Shown here: positions 35,501 to 46,100 of the stretch, in pieces
Numbering within the stretch: position 1 is the stretch's first letter
Layout: each line of letters opens with the position of its first letter
Assembly: GCF_009928525.1 (NCBI RefSeq)
Contig: NZ_JAABOK010000023.1
Span: forward strand, 1 to 64,000
Direction: 5' to 3'
Length of the DNA stretch: 64,000 nucleotides
Source of the DNA: Chitinophaga solisilvae
Lineage (GTDB): Bacteria; Bacteroidota; Bacteroidia; Chitinophagales; Chitinophagaceae
The notes under the pieces: generated by a model
Told to the model about the DNA's origin: nothing
What the model saw: only the letters and a program-made list of their open reading frames with translations
Databases searched by the model: none
Program-made: the position numbers and the translations under genes

Positions 35501-38500
35501 CCGTGTCAGCTGCAGGAGTATCAGTTACTAAATGCCACCTGCAATGGTAATTACTACTCCTTTGAAGAAGCACAGTCACAGGTGCAGGATGCATTAAAAC
35601 AGGTTATCCCCTATCTGGGAACAGCGCCGGCAGCCATTTGTGCCATGCTGTACAGTGATACCACTACCTACTTCTGGGATGCCGCGCAGCAGCAGGCATT
35701 GCCAGCAGGACAAGTCACTGCCAGGGCACTGGTACATCATATTGCTACAGCCGCTTTCACGAATGACAATATCAGCAGCGCTTTCGGAGACCGGCTGTCA
35801 GCAGACACCATCTCCTCGCTGGGTGGATATGCCTATAATGCAGCCAGCGGCTACTGGGAAAATGCGGGACTCATTCAGCAATACTACAGCACTCCGGAAA
35901 GTTTCTACCAGGCCTCCGGTACCAGCAGCAGTGCCGCATCTCTTGGCGCTATGGCAACGGTATCCTACGATAACTACTACCTCGTAGCGGTGAACACCTC
36001 CAGCTACCTGTCCACCGATCCGGCAGTAGTCAATGTAGTGAGCGCTGTAGCAGATTATCAGAACCTGCAGCTGAAACAGATTGTTGATATCAATGATAAT
36101 GTCAGCCAGTTTCTCTTTGATGCATTGGGGCAGTTAATTGTCAGCACCCGGTATGGCAGACAGACTGATGGTCTTACCGGCGGCATGCTGTTATACAACT
36201 ATCAGCAACAAAAGGCGGAATATGTACTCCGCACCACTGCTCCGGACCACGGCCCTATCACATTTGATTCCATCCTTCAGGATGAAGATTACTACCTCCA
36301 GGGAGCCACGAGTTTCTTTTACTACAACCTGGACGGACCGCTGCAGAACAACCAGCCGCTGAGCGCTATTAACCTGATACGCGAAAATTACTATTACCAG
36401 GGAGGCAATACTGTCAGCGCTTCCCCCGTGCAGACTTCTGTATCCTATAACGATGGCCTGCTGCGCATCATGGAGAAAAAGACCAAAGCCACTCCTGTTC
36501 CGGAGGCAGCAGATAAATGGCTGGTATCTGACAGAAAAGTATTTAACAACAAGGGCAAGGCCTGTGAAACCTACGCTAGTTTCTTCAGCGATACGCCCGA
36601 CTATGAAACACAGGACCAGATCACTTCCCTGTATAAGGTACCTCCGCCGGTAATTACACACTATGATCCACTGGGGCGTATCATCAGAGTGGATACCTCA
36701 AAAGGTTTCTATACCAAAACGGAATTCAGTTCCTGGGAAAAGGCTGTTTTTGATGAAGATGATACCGTCATCACTTCCGTATATTATCAGCAGTTCATGG
36801 CGAACTATCCCCCTGAGCCTACGCAGCAGGAGATTGATGAAAAGGATGCACTGGACAAGGCTGCCCGGTTCAACAACACGCCCATGCTGCAGATACTGGA
36901 CAACATGGCGCATACCATCCGTACCATCGCCACACTGGAAAACGGTATGCAGCCGCCGGCATTTATTGCCACAGATATCAGCGGACGCAAACTCTGTGAG
37001 ATTGATCCGCGCCTGTATGCCTCGAATGTGAACAGCGGCACCAACTATTACAATTTCAGGTACCAGTACCCGATGGGTAGTGAAACACCCCAGCTGATTG
37101 ATAGTGCGGATGCAGGCACACAAAAACATTTCAACAACATTTTTGATCTGCAGACCTGGTCCTTCAGCGCCAGAAGTTACTGCCAGGTTATTTTCTACGA
37201 CTGGCTGCAACGGAAGCTGCAGCTGAAAATAAAACTGATTACAACTACCGGACCTGTCAGCAGTTTTGATAATTTCAGCCTGGTAGAACAGTATACCTAT
37301 GGCGAATATGCCACTCAGCCGGCAGGGAGCAATCTGCGCGGAGAGGCGTATCAGCTGAATGATCTGTCCGGTGTTCTCCTGACAACCGCCTTTAGCCTTA
37401 CGGGCAATCTCATGGCTACTTCCAGGCAGATGGCAAAAGAATACAAAACACCTGTCAACTGGAATAAAACCGTTGCACTGCAGGACAAGATATATGCCTT
37501 CAGCTATACATTCAATGCCGTCAGCAAACAACTTACACAAACCGCTCCTGATAATTCTGTTGTCAGCTACAGTTATAATTACCAGGGGCTGCTTACTGCC
37601 GTAAACCTGAAAACCAGTGAGGGTACGGCTACCGCGGTAGTAAAAAGTATCAGTTACAATGCCGCTAACCTGCGTACTGCCATTACCTACGGGAATAATA
37701 CCAATACCGTATTCACCTATGAGGATACCACCAACAGGCTGATACGGTTGCTGACACTGCGTACCGGGCAGCAACCTGCCACCATGCAGGATATAGCCTA
37801 CACCTATGATCCGGTAGGCAACAGCACCAGAACCCGCGACAACTCTATAGAAGTTATCTTCAGCAACAATCAGCAGGTAGACCCATTACAGGATTATAAC
37901 TACAACGCCCTCTATCAGCTCACTACCGCCAGCGGCAGACAGCATCCCGGTATCAATGCCACCACTTACCGGAACAATATCGCTGATGGCAGTTTTATGC
38001 AGTCAAAATTTTCACAGACCCCGGTGAATGATGGCAGCGCTATTGAAAATTACCGCGAGCTGTATACGTATGATGACAGCGGCAACCTGACGAAGAAACA
38101 GCATATCGCCACCTCAGCCAACTGGACCCAGGACACGCCCGTGATGGACAGCTGCAACCACCTGAATGATGTTACCTACGATGAGGCCGGCAATCCGTTA
38201 TACGTACAGATCAACGATCATGTGCAGCTGGTATTCAACTGTTGCAACAACCTCACCTCGGTGCCAGTGATTACCCGGCCGGATGAACCGGATGATGCAG
38301 ACTACTACGTGTATGACAGCGAAGAGCAGCGGACCCGCAAGGTCAGTGAGTTGTATGCCACCGCATCTTCTGTTACCTATAACGACACCATCTATTTCAA
38401 TAATTACCTGTACCTGGAAAAAGGCACGCAGCTGAGCGACGGCAGCAGAACCAGTACCGATCAGCGGCAGAGCATCCGTGTGATGGATGACAAAGACTGT

Positions 38501-39787
38501 GTACTCATTTATCATTACTGGACACAGGGTGGTCCGCAGGGCGGAGATCATACGCAATACCGATATCAGCTGGATAACAACCAGCAGTCTGTTTCCGTGG
38601 AGCTGGACCAGGACGGATTACTCATCAGCTATGAAGAATACTATCCTTATGGTGGTACATCTATTATTGCGGGCAGTAACCAGGTAGATGTCTCGCAAAA
38701 GATATACCGTTACTCCGGGAAAGAATGCGACAATGCTACCGGGTTCTACTATTACGGGCAACGATATTATGTTTCATGGCTGGGCCGCTGGCTCAACCCT
38801 GATCCTGCCGGCACTATAGACGGATGGAATCTCTATGCCTTTGTGAAAGGCAACCCTGTCACCAATGTAGATGAAGAGGGGCTTGCCGCGAGGAATGCCT
38901 GGCAACGGCTCAGACCCGGCGGGATGGGTTCTTCCTGGATGCGTGCAGGCAATCCGGCCCTGACTACAGCTGCTGCCTTAACAGGCGGGCCGAGGGCAAC
39001 CCTGACCTCGCGCGCTACTACTGTAGCAAAAGCCGGATCCGGCTCTGGATCCGGTTCAGGATCCGGCGCGGCGGCAGCAGCCGGTGCAGGCTCCGGAAGC
39101 GGTGGTGGCAGCGGCAGCGGATCTGCAGGCAGTGTCAGAAATTACAGTTCTTCTTCCTCCGCATCATCTGCGGCAGCAGCAGCGGCGTCTTCTTCATCTG
39201 CAGTAATTACACCTGCGGATCTATCTAACCCGGATTATTCCGTAGGCGCATCTGCAGCGGTTTCGCTGCAGTCAGGGCTGGTACATACACCCAGCCTCGT
39301 ATACTGCCGCGCCGGCGTCATCAGCGTATTCGGCATCGGAGGCTTTTATCTGTCCTCCGTAGTCTTTCACTTTGAAGGGACGCCCGATGCCATGCACGAG
39401 GCATTGCGAAGTGCACTGGTAAGACCTTCCGGCTCCTACCTGAAAGTGATGGCAGGTACTTCAGGCAATGATTCCCTGGTGCCCAATACCCCGCATGTTA
39501 ACAGAGGTATGCCAATGGATCCGCTCACCGTAAAGTTACTATCGGACCTGCAGCCGGATTTAGGAGCTCAATGGCATGCTGCCACGAAGATCACCGATGC
39601 GCAAACAGCTGCCTTCCGCAGCAAATACGACAACCGCTCCATTATGCAGCGTGCTGCGGAAACATTGGGAGGATTCGGTATACAGCGACGCACAGGTATC
39701 TTCAGAATTTCGCCGGCAGGCATTGTTTCATCCGCCGGCCTCTCCCAGCATATGATAGAGCAGCTGTTGAAAAAACCGATGGATTAA
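32504..39787 (+). CDS. Fused TcB-TcC toxin-complex protein (SpvB plus RHS core and variable C terminus)
   Basis: A 2427-residue protein that should form the hollow cocoon of a Tc (ABC) toxin and carry its own payload. The SpvB-like N terminus starts at FTGTGTYAIPIPVTAARGFE and SYNSGG. An FG-GAP/VCBS-like propeller follows at about 389-660, with repeats such as LTDIDGNGMLDLLVN and MADLDANGKTDLLIANTG. After TcB middle regions come RHS repeats (YDPLGRIIRVDTS, YTYDPVGNSTRTRDN, YTYDDSGNLTKKQ). The RHS core ends at WLGRWLNPDPAG, about 2092-2103, and NLYAFVKGNPVTNVDEEGL, about 2125; in known TcC proteins this region self-cleaves to release the C terminus. The last 300 residues are an unrecognised payload after a Gly/Ser/Ala linker. 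Separate TcB and TcC of about 1470 and 960 residues are usual, so this is a natural fusion. There is no signal peptide. ATG at 32510 is an alternative start. Confidence 0.92.
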   Translation: MNMKAPDKTKQDPLKISAIEIKPPTGGGTIKGLGDLFKADPFTGTGTYAIPIPVTAARGFEPDLNLSYNSGGVNGPFGLGFSLMLSKISVNSNKRIPRYNGTDQYLLDGNVLSAKSATAQQPNPRTATVNDITYQVTTYLTSPGIDFSLIEKWTAADTGLSFWKIVTPDNITTVYGEDDTSRVANPDDGTQIYEWLPCQSYDAKGNRIVYDYLKENNDNVPDSVYEINHNWKAGRYLNTVSYGNYQRPDKTEAFAFSIVFNYGQDATHQWPCRPDPFSYYNAGFEIRVFRLCEKIQLVHHFPDELGDPLVVKELVLQYEDVQSYTNVQFQAPSLLKSIVMNGYRKELTAPQPAPPLELGFSSFQPPVAPQFKILETDTSSIPGYLDTTGFLPVDLNRDGLPGFLYSNNTSCLYMAPLGDGRYQAPQENSSFPINKNLQRGEAVLTDIDGNGMLDLLVNAPGEMGYYPRNADGGWNNYTPFPNFPNNFHDPHMEMADLDANGKTDLLIANTGSLQIFNSLGLDGYATPTFITNTNGFPLVKTGYQQEMVTFADMFGDGLPHRVKISSGMVECWPCLGYGRFGKKITMGNPPQFNDDFDNARLFLTDTDGSGTADLVYVYPDRVELFLNQSGNTFSAPVTIHLPETFGILDRISFADILGNGTNCLVFTKISPVPKQYYYNFSGEVTLPDGTSTPSLKPYLLNVINNNLGGIQIISYCSAVKFALADKQAGQPWVTKLPFPVQVVEQITVYESFSQSRYVSRYSYHNGYYDAYTRSFKGFGMTETWDAETYESFQQSYQNPDYPVSALNQELFVPPVHTKYWFLNGCGPLAYYPLLAQFRTQYFQGDPQAYNFPDSQLPEGMDIVTTNTAYLSLAGQMIRKEVYADDDTAMAADPYQVIQTNYEVTLIQAAVPDNPAVFQVDTREVITYDYERDPQDPRVQQEFILETDPACGQPELSCIIYLPRRNQPKTYPEQYVQKGTISRNQYYDSPDDADYWLKGIPCQLQEYQLLNATCNGNYYSFEEAQSQVQDALKQVIPYLGTAPAAICAMLYSDTTTYFWDAAQQQALPAGQVTARALVHHIATAAFTNDNISSAFGDRLSADTISSLGGYAYNAASGYWENAGLIQQYYSTPESFYQASGTSSSAASLGAMATVSYDNYYLVAVNTSSYLSTDPAVVNVVSAVADYQNLQLKQIVDINDNVSQFLFDALGQLIVSTRYGRQTDGLTGGMLLYNYQQQKAEYVLRTTAPDHGPITFDSILQDEDYYLQGATSFFYYNLDGPLQNNQPLSAINLIRENYYYQGGNTVSASPVQTSVSYNDGLLRIMEKKTKATPVPEAADKWLVSDRKVFNNKGKACETYASFFSDTPDYETQDQITSLYKVPPPVITHYDPLGRIIRVDTSKGFYTKTEFSSWEKAVFDEDDTVITSVYYQQFMANYPPEPTQQEIDEKDALDKAARFNNTPMLQILDNMAHTIRTIATLENGMQPPAFIATDISGRKLCEIDPRLYASNVNSGTNYYNFRYQYPMGSETPQLIDSADAGTQKHFNNIFDLQTWSFSARSYCQVIFYDWLQRKLQLKIKLITTTGPVSSFDNFSLVEQYTYGEYATQPAGSNLRGEAYQLNDLSGVLLTTAFSLTGNLMATSRQMAKEYKTPVNWNKTVALQDKIYAFSYTFNAVSKQLTQTAPDNSVVSYSYNYQGLLTAVNLKTSEGTATAVVKSISYNAANLRTAITYGNNTNTVFTYEDTTNRLIRLLTLRTGQQPATMQDIAYTYDPVGNSTRTRDNSIEVIFSNNQQVDPLQDYNYNALYQLTTASGRQHPGINATTYRNNIADGSFMQSKFSQTPVNDGSAIENYRELYTYDDSGNLTKKQHIATSANWTQDTPVMDSCNHLNDVTYDEAGNPLYVQINDHVQLVFNCCNNLTSVPVITRPDEPDDADYYVYDSEEQRTRKVSELYATASSVTYNDTIYFNNYLYLEKGTQLSDGSRTSTDQRQSIRVMDDKDCVLIYHYWTQGGPQGGDHTQYRYQLDNNQQSVSVELDQDGLLISYEEYYPYGGTSIIAGSNQVDVSQKIYRYSGKECDNATGFYYYGQRYYVSWLGRWLNPDPAGTIDGWNLYAFVKGNPVTNVDEEGLAARNAWQRLRPGGMGSSWMRAGNPALTTAAALTGGPRATLTSRATTVAKAGSGSGSGSGSGAAAAAGAGSGSGGGSGSGSAGSVRNYSSSSSASSAAAAAASSSSAVITPADLSNPDYSVGASAAVSLQSGLVHTPSLVYCRAGVISVFGIGGFYLSSVVFHFEGTPDAMHEALRSALVRPSGSYLKVMAGTSGNDSLVPNTPHVNRGMPMDPLTVKLLSDLQPDLGAQWHAATKITDAQTAAFRSKYDNRSIMQRAAETLGGFGIQRRTGIFRISPAGIVSSAGLSQHMIEQLLKKPMD
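39030..39215 (+). repeat. Low-complexity Gly/Ser/Ala linker in the TcB-TcC gene
   Basis: In-frame simple repeats including several GGATCCGG units code for GSGSGSGSG, AAAAAG and SSSSSA runs. It lies just after the RHS core, between the presumed cleavage point and the payload, and may be prone to length change by slippage. Confidence 0.85.
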
Positions 39788-39896
39788 TAATTGCGAATTA
39801 CGAATTACGAATTGCGAATTACGAATGAGGAGCGAAGATAAAAACGAAGAGCAAAACGGAAATAACCAAATAAACAAATAATCAAATAACCAAATG
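39785..39896. repeat. Single-arm member of the hairpin family after the TcB-TcC gene
   Basis: It begins at the TAA stop with tandem ATTGCGA/ATTACGA heptamers, then a GAGGAGCGAAGA segment resembling the 7361 element, then AAATAACC-type octamers. Both unit types occur together here, but no matching right arm is present, so it looks like a degenerate or rearranged copy. The following 39897-40197 bases show no gene; they must hold any promoter of the TcA gene. Confidence 0.7.
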
Positions 39897-40197
39897 AAAC
39901 AACCGCTCATGTGCATTAGCTGATTAACGACTGTTTAATCAAAACCATTACACCGATCCGATGAATACACCATTGAAGAAAGAACCAAAGTAACCACGCA
40001 TGCGGCCAGACTAAGCGCATGATTATCTGAAAAAAAAAGGATGCCCGTCCAGGCAATATCTGCTGGTCAGACAGCGGACAGGATTGTTATTGCAACTGAC
40101 AGACAACTTATGTCTGCAGGGATTGGCAACGTGCATCCATCCTGTATATACATTAACTGCTCAAATCCATCTGCATAAAATATTAAAAATTAATCCG

Positions 40198-43100
40198 ATG
40201 ATACATCAGCACCCTATCAAATTAAAAAGTAAAAAACTGGCTGCTTTTCATAAAGCCAATCCAGACTTTGACATCCTTACTTTTAATTTCATTGATGAGA
40301 AAAATGCGGACACCCTGAAGATCACAAAGGCTAAAAAAAAGGAAACGATTGAAGAACTGAAAGGCTGGCAAAGATTGTTACGCATGTGCCCCGATCAGGA
40401 AGCAGCCGAAGTGCTGATGAGTCAGCAACTGGATTCTGCCCGCAAAATCACGGCGCTCAGCCAATCGCACTTTGTGAAGAAAGTAGGCCGTAAACTGAAA
40501 GGAGGCAATGCCACCGCCCGCAAAATATATAAACAGGCCTACGATATTAAAACCAAGGTGATGCTGCTCTGGACGAATATCAGCCAGCTACGGAAATCGC
40601 CCTACTACGGATCCCTGGCCGCTTCGCCGGCGCCGCAGGATGTACTGGACAACTTCCAGAACCTGTCCAGCTACCAGCAGATTTTCGGTTCTCTCAACTA
40701 CTGCAGCTGCCCCGAATGTAAATCCATACTCGGCCCTGCCGCCTACCTGACAGACCTGTTAAGACTGATAGACAAAGCCATTACCAAGCCTAACCCCAGT
40801 ATCCCGCAGGGGCTTACCTTCAATGACAGAAGACCTGATATAGCGGAGATAAAACTCACCTGCGCCAACACCAACAACCTGGTACCCTATCTCCAGATTG
40901 TAAACGAAATTTTAGAACGCACCCTCATGCAGGCGCTCGGTGTGGATGATATTTACTTCGACCTTGTTACCCGCTACTATCCATTCAACCTGCCTTTCAA
41001 TCTGCCGCTGGAACAGCTGAGGACTTATCTGGCACAGGAGAACACTTCCCTTTCGGCTATTTTCACCTCCATGGATACAGGCGCCAGCACCCTGGCCATT
41101 GCACGTGAGTACCTCGACATTTCCATTGAAGAACTCAGCAACTATAAAAAGCCGGCAGCAGCCAGTCTGCCTGCCGTGCTGACTGCCAACTACGGCCTGC
41201 CCATTACCCAGCAGGATCTTCAGCACCTCAATGAAGTAGACACCTTCATCAAACAGGTGGGCATTCCCCTGGAAGATCTGAAAACACTGCTGTCTGAAGA
41301 TCTCAATATTGCAGAAATTTTCAATGCGGGCGGCACCTATACCGTCACCGGCATGAAAGGTAATACCCTCGTGTTCACACAGGCAGGCAGTAACCTCACC
41401 GGTATCTGCGATTACACCACCGGCAAGGTAGTTATCGACGGCAGCCTGATTGACCAGACCATGCAGGGGGAATGGGTGCAGACAGAAGGGGGCGCCGTAA
41501 CGCAGGACTATTGTCAGTTTGTATTTGCTGACAATGCGCTCTCCTTTACCGCCAACTGGAATACAGGTATGGGAAAACCCTGGGAATCCACCACATGGGC
41601 CGGCACCAGGGATATCACCGTATCTCCCGCTGCCAGTGGTATTATCCCGCACAGCTTCTTCATCAACACCCCATTTACAGATCCGACAACATTCCTGTTC
41701 ATCAGGCAGAATAAAGTAGATCCCAATAACGTATTTGATGAAATTGCCAACCAGGACATCAACACCCTGGATACGCTCAACCGCTTTATCAGGCTATCCC
41801 AGAAGCTGGAGTGGGACTACGAATCCGTCAACTGGATGTTGATGACCATCTCCTATATTAACCAGGCAGACAGAGAAATCACTGATGCCACCATCATTGA
41901 ACTGGCCAAAGTAATGAAGCTGCACCGGGAATATGCGTTGCCACTGGATCTGCTGGCCAGCCTGTGGTATGATATACAAACCATCGGTATTGGCAACGGG
42001 CAGTTTTCGCAGGCCCCGTTTGACCAGGTATTCAACGGCCCGCAACAGGTGGGCTTTACAGACATTAATCCCTATCATCCCAAATATCCGGATAACTACC
42101 AGCGGTTCGTTAACCCGCTGTATCAGTCAGATGTAGTGGACTGGTACCTGAATGATACAGACAGCGCAAAATCAGCGCCCGGCAATATTATTGTATCAGG
42201 TATTCCGGTACCTACCGATTCGCTGCGCCTTATTGCAGCAGCCACTTTCGGGAACGCAGACAGCATTTCGCTGGACGTAGCCAACCTGTCTGTACTATAC
42301 CGGCATGCCGTACTGGTGAAAGCGCTCAATATACAGGTCAGTGAATACATCCTGCTGCTGCAGCAGCTGAAACTGACACAATCCGGCCATGATACACTGA
42401 TAGCCCTGTCGCTCACACCGGATAATGTCATCTCCATTGTAGAAAACCTGAAATGGATGCGGCAGACCGGCCTGAACGCCTTCTCTGTAAATTATCTGTG
42501 CAATGCGCAAACCAGTCAGTATGCACCTACCGGTTATGAGCCGGGCAATATCCCTGACTTTATCAATTCCCTCCATACCACCCTGGTCCGGAACCTGCTG
42601 CTGGAAACCAGTTTCTCCGGCAATGGCATTTCTCCCAAACAATCCCAGGCTGTATTCAGCTGGATGAAAGATCCCCAGCAGGCGTATGCAGATAATACCG
42701 GATTTGTATCCAATACCAAAGTGCTGACGATAGACGATCTTCCCGATACGCTTCCGGTACAGGGAGAAGATGATTTCACCCTCAACTTCAGCATCAAGAA
42801 TATCATTGTTCATACCACGGATACCTACCGCACCAATCAGAAAAATGCCTTTATCTCCGCCATGGCATCCTTCTTCCAGGTAAAGGCGGATTATATGGCT
42901 GCCGTGATTGCACAGACAGAAGTACTGTTTAACAACATGAACTTCCTTCCGTACTTCTTCCTGTTCAATCTCTTCTCCACACCGGCAGACAGCGTACTGG
43001 TCAAAGACAGTACGACCATGATGGACCCCGACAAGGTAAGGGCCGTATTTGCCAGGAACAGTCTTGCCCTGCCGGAAACATTCCTTGTTTCCAACACCGG

Positions 43101-46100
43101 CACCGGTACCTGGATCATACAGGACAGTAGTATGGTAACCATTTACTGCGCCTACCAGTTCAGCTCCGGCAGCGATATTTATTTCTATGCAGATCCCGCC
43201 CAGGGACCGGCCAACGTGCTGCTGTTTGATTATAATTTTATTCAGGCACTGTCCAGGTTCCTGATCCTGTATCAGACACTGGAACTGAATATTGTACAGA
43301 TCGCAGGCGTTACGCAGACGCCCGCTGCCTACAACCTTACCTACACTTTTAACGCCGCCACATTCCAGCTCCTGTTTCCGGCAGATAATATCATTGCGCT
43401 GGATACCTTCATGGAACAGGAAAGTGATTTCGGCGACAGAAATAATGCGCTGGTAGCCTACCTGTATAGTGTGCAGACCGCCACCGGCGACAGTTGCCCG
43501 GAATTATGCGCCATTACAGGCTGGCATGAAGATCAGTGCCGGTACCTGTGCGATTACTTCTTCGGAAAAGATGTTAACTGCAAAACAGTCAGCCAGATTG
43601 AAAAACTGAATATCGCTTTTCACATCACCGCTATCCTGGGGATAGATGTATACTTCCTGAAACAGCTGAATGACATTGCCTCCTGGCAGGATACTGATCT
43701 GGATCACTGGAACAACTATAAGCGCCTTGCTTCCACCCTGCTGCAGAATATCAAGGCGGTTACCGCTGTGGATGCCTGGCCCACCGTATTCAAATCTCTC
43801 AACAGTACGCTGGAAGAAGACAAGCGTACAGCCATGCTGAACCTTACCGTGTGGGAAACAGGAAAGAAGTATCCGGATATTACCACAGCAGACAACCTGT
43901 ACGAATACCTGCTCATAGACGTAAACCAGGGAGGATGCGCGGACATATCCTATATCAAGCAGGCGCTGAATTCCGCGCAGCTGTACCTGCAGCGTTGCCG
44001 CCTGAACCTGGAGAGGAATGCCGTTATTGACAAGGCAGACCTGCCCGATGTATTCTGGGAATGGATCATGAACTACCGGGTCTGGGAAGCCAACCGGCAG
44101 GTATTCCTGTATCCCGAAAACTACCTGGACCCCAGTCTGCGCGTTTCTAAAACAGACCTCTTCAAAGAGCTGGAGAACAACCTCAGTCAGGGTAACATCA
44201 ACAAGGCAACAGTAGAAGCCGCGTACATCAACTACCTGGATTCCTTCCAGGAGCTGGCTACGCTGCAATATGTAGGCGGGTATCATTGTTACACGGAAGG
44301 CCCCGACCATGAGCAGAGTGAGATACTGTACCTGTTTGCCAGAACCCAGTCCGTCCCCTACCAGTATTACTATATCACGCGGCAGCCGGGCGATGTATGG
44401 TCTCAGTGGAATAAGATCAACATCACCATCAATGCAGATAACATCGCTGCGGTATATGCCTTCAATAAGCTGTTTATTTTCTGGGTAGAGCTGGTGCAGA
44501 CGAATGAATCCGGTACCGACAATACCAAAGTGTCTGTTACCAAGGCTACTATCAAGACCTCCTTCTTTGATTACAGCGGCAACTGGAAGCAGCCGCAGAC
44601 CATCATTGACGGGCAGGTGGTGGATGTAACACCCTATCCGGATTTTAACAGCCCGTTTAATGCGCCCATCTTCAACAGTAATAAACCCTACTTTGACCGC
44701 GTAATAGCTTTCCCGGCCACATCGGATGATTTCCTCAAAGCGGATTCCGATCCGCACAAACAGGAAAAGATTTATCTCTATTACGGACCGCTGGCAGATG
44801 TGTTGTCCTACAACCCTGCCAAAACACCCACCCCTGATCCTAATGCACAACCGCTCACCTATGCCTTTGAAAAGCAGATAGCCATAGATGACACGGTGAT
44901 GAAACAGGGCGTTACCATGGGTACAGCTGGCTGCTATCCGCTGATGCCCTTCATTGTAATTGATGCGCTGCTGGAACCCAGTTTCCTGCTCAACAATAAT
45001 GAGTATGTATTTCTGCAGGACGATAACATGTCAGACAACAGCGCACCGGGGTTTGCCGCTTCGGTAGTAGAACAGAAGCTGGTGCTGCAATCTTCCGCAA
45101 ATACCATGAAGGTGAACTATACAGAAGGTATGGGCCTGGATCTTATTAGCTTCCTGCAGCCTTATCCGGCCACTTCCGATTCGTTTATTACCAGGGATAT
45201 TTCTGCTGCACAGTCCGCGAATATATTTACCATACTGACCACGCCGCCCAACAATGTAATTGGCTCCAACGGCATGGTCACCGCGCAGGCATTGACTATA
45301 TCTATCGACATGTATGCCATGGTGCTGTCTCTGCCAACCTTCCAGGCCAGAGAGGTACGGAATATCCTGTTTGAGCACTATTACGGCACACCATCCCTGC
45401 TCGAAAACATTGCTACCTATAACAGTCAGATTATTCCTATCAGCAATAATCCCGGAATGTTTATTTTCTATAATAACGGTAACGGCTATCTGTTTAAAAA
45501 TGAGCAGTACGGAGATATCAATGACCTGACGAAAATCAGCACGCTGCTGACGGCTGTTAACAAATATTCTTTCATCACACTGGATATAGGACAGGATGTA
45601 TCGGCAAATATTTACAAGGCATTATCTACTCCGCCCAATAATATCATCGGTACAAACGGCGTAGTAGACATACCGGCGGCGCTGAATGCGCAGACAACCA
45701 TGATTGCGCTCCTGTGCAGCATTTCCATAGAGCAGGCCAACGAAGTAAAAAACATCCTGGTTTCTTCTTCGCTGACAGGCATCAGCTACATGAGTGGTAA
45801 CTATGTGTATGTAACACCCAGCTCCTTTGTTACAGGAGACATCAATGAGGCAACCTCCGAACGGGTGTACAAGGTGCTCAGCACGCCGCCCAACAAGCTG
45901 ATCTCCAATAACGGTATAGTAGACATCGGCCTGGCCAGCAGGGTAACACCGGATATGATTGCAGCGCTGACGGGTTTGTCTACTGCACAGGGCACAGAGA
46001 TACTGGATATACTGCTGACACCGGACCAGGATAGTGTGCCCGGCAAGTTTACAGAAGACGATAACATCTACACCCTGCACTTCAAGGTAGACCGGCTGAG

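Noticed and set aside
39040..39080. Cloning-site or assembly artefact because of repeated GGATCC
   Set aside because: The repeats are in frame, code a plausible Gly/Ser linker at the expected payload boundary and are followed by intact coding sequence.
32504..39787. Polymorphic interbacterial RHS toxin with immunity gene
   Set aside because: The SpvB/TcB half and adjacent TcA fit an injected Tc toxin; no small immunity-like gene follows the payload (a 410-bp gap without an ORF, then TcA).
43504..44850. 448-residue ORF on the - strand
   Set aside because: Antisense to the TcA-like gene; low-complexity hydrophobic content and no motif. Other long antisense ORFs (22888-23766, 36698-37774, 59943-60719) are rejected for the same reason.
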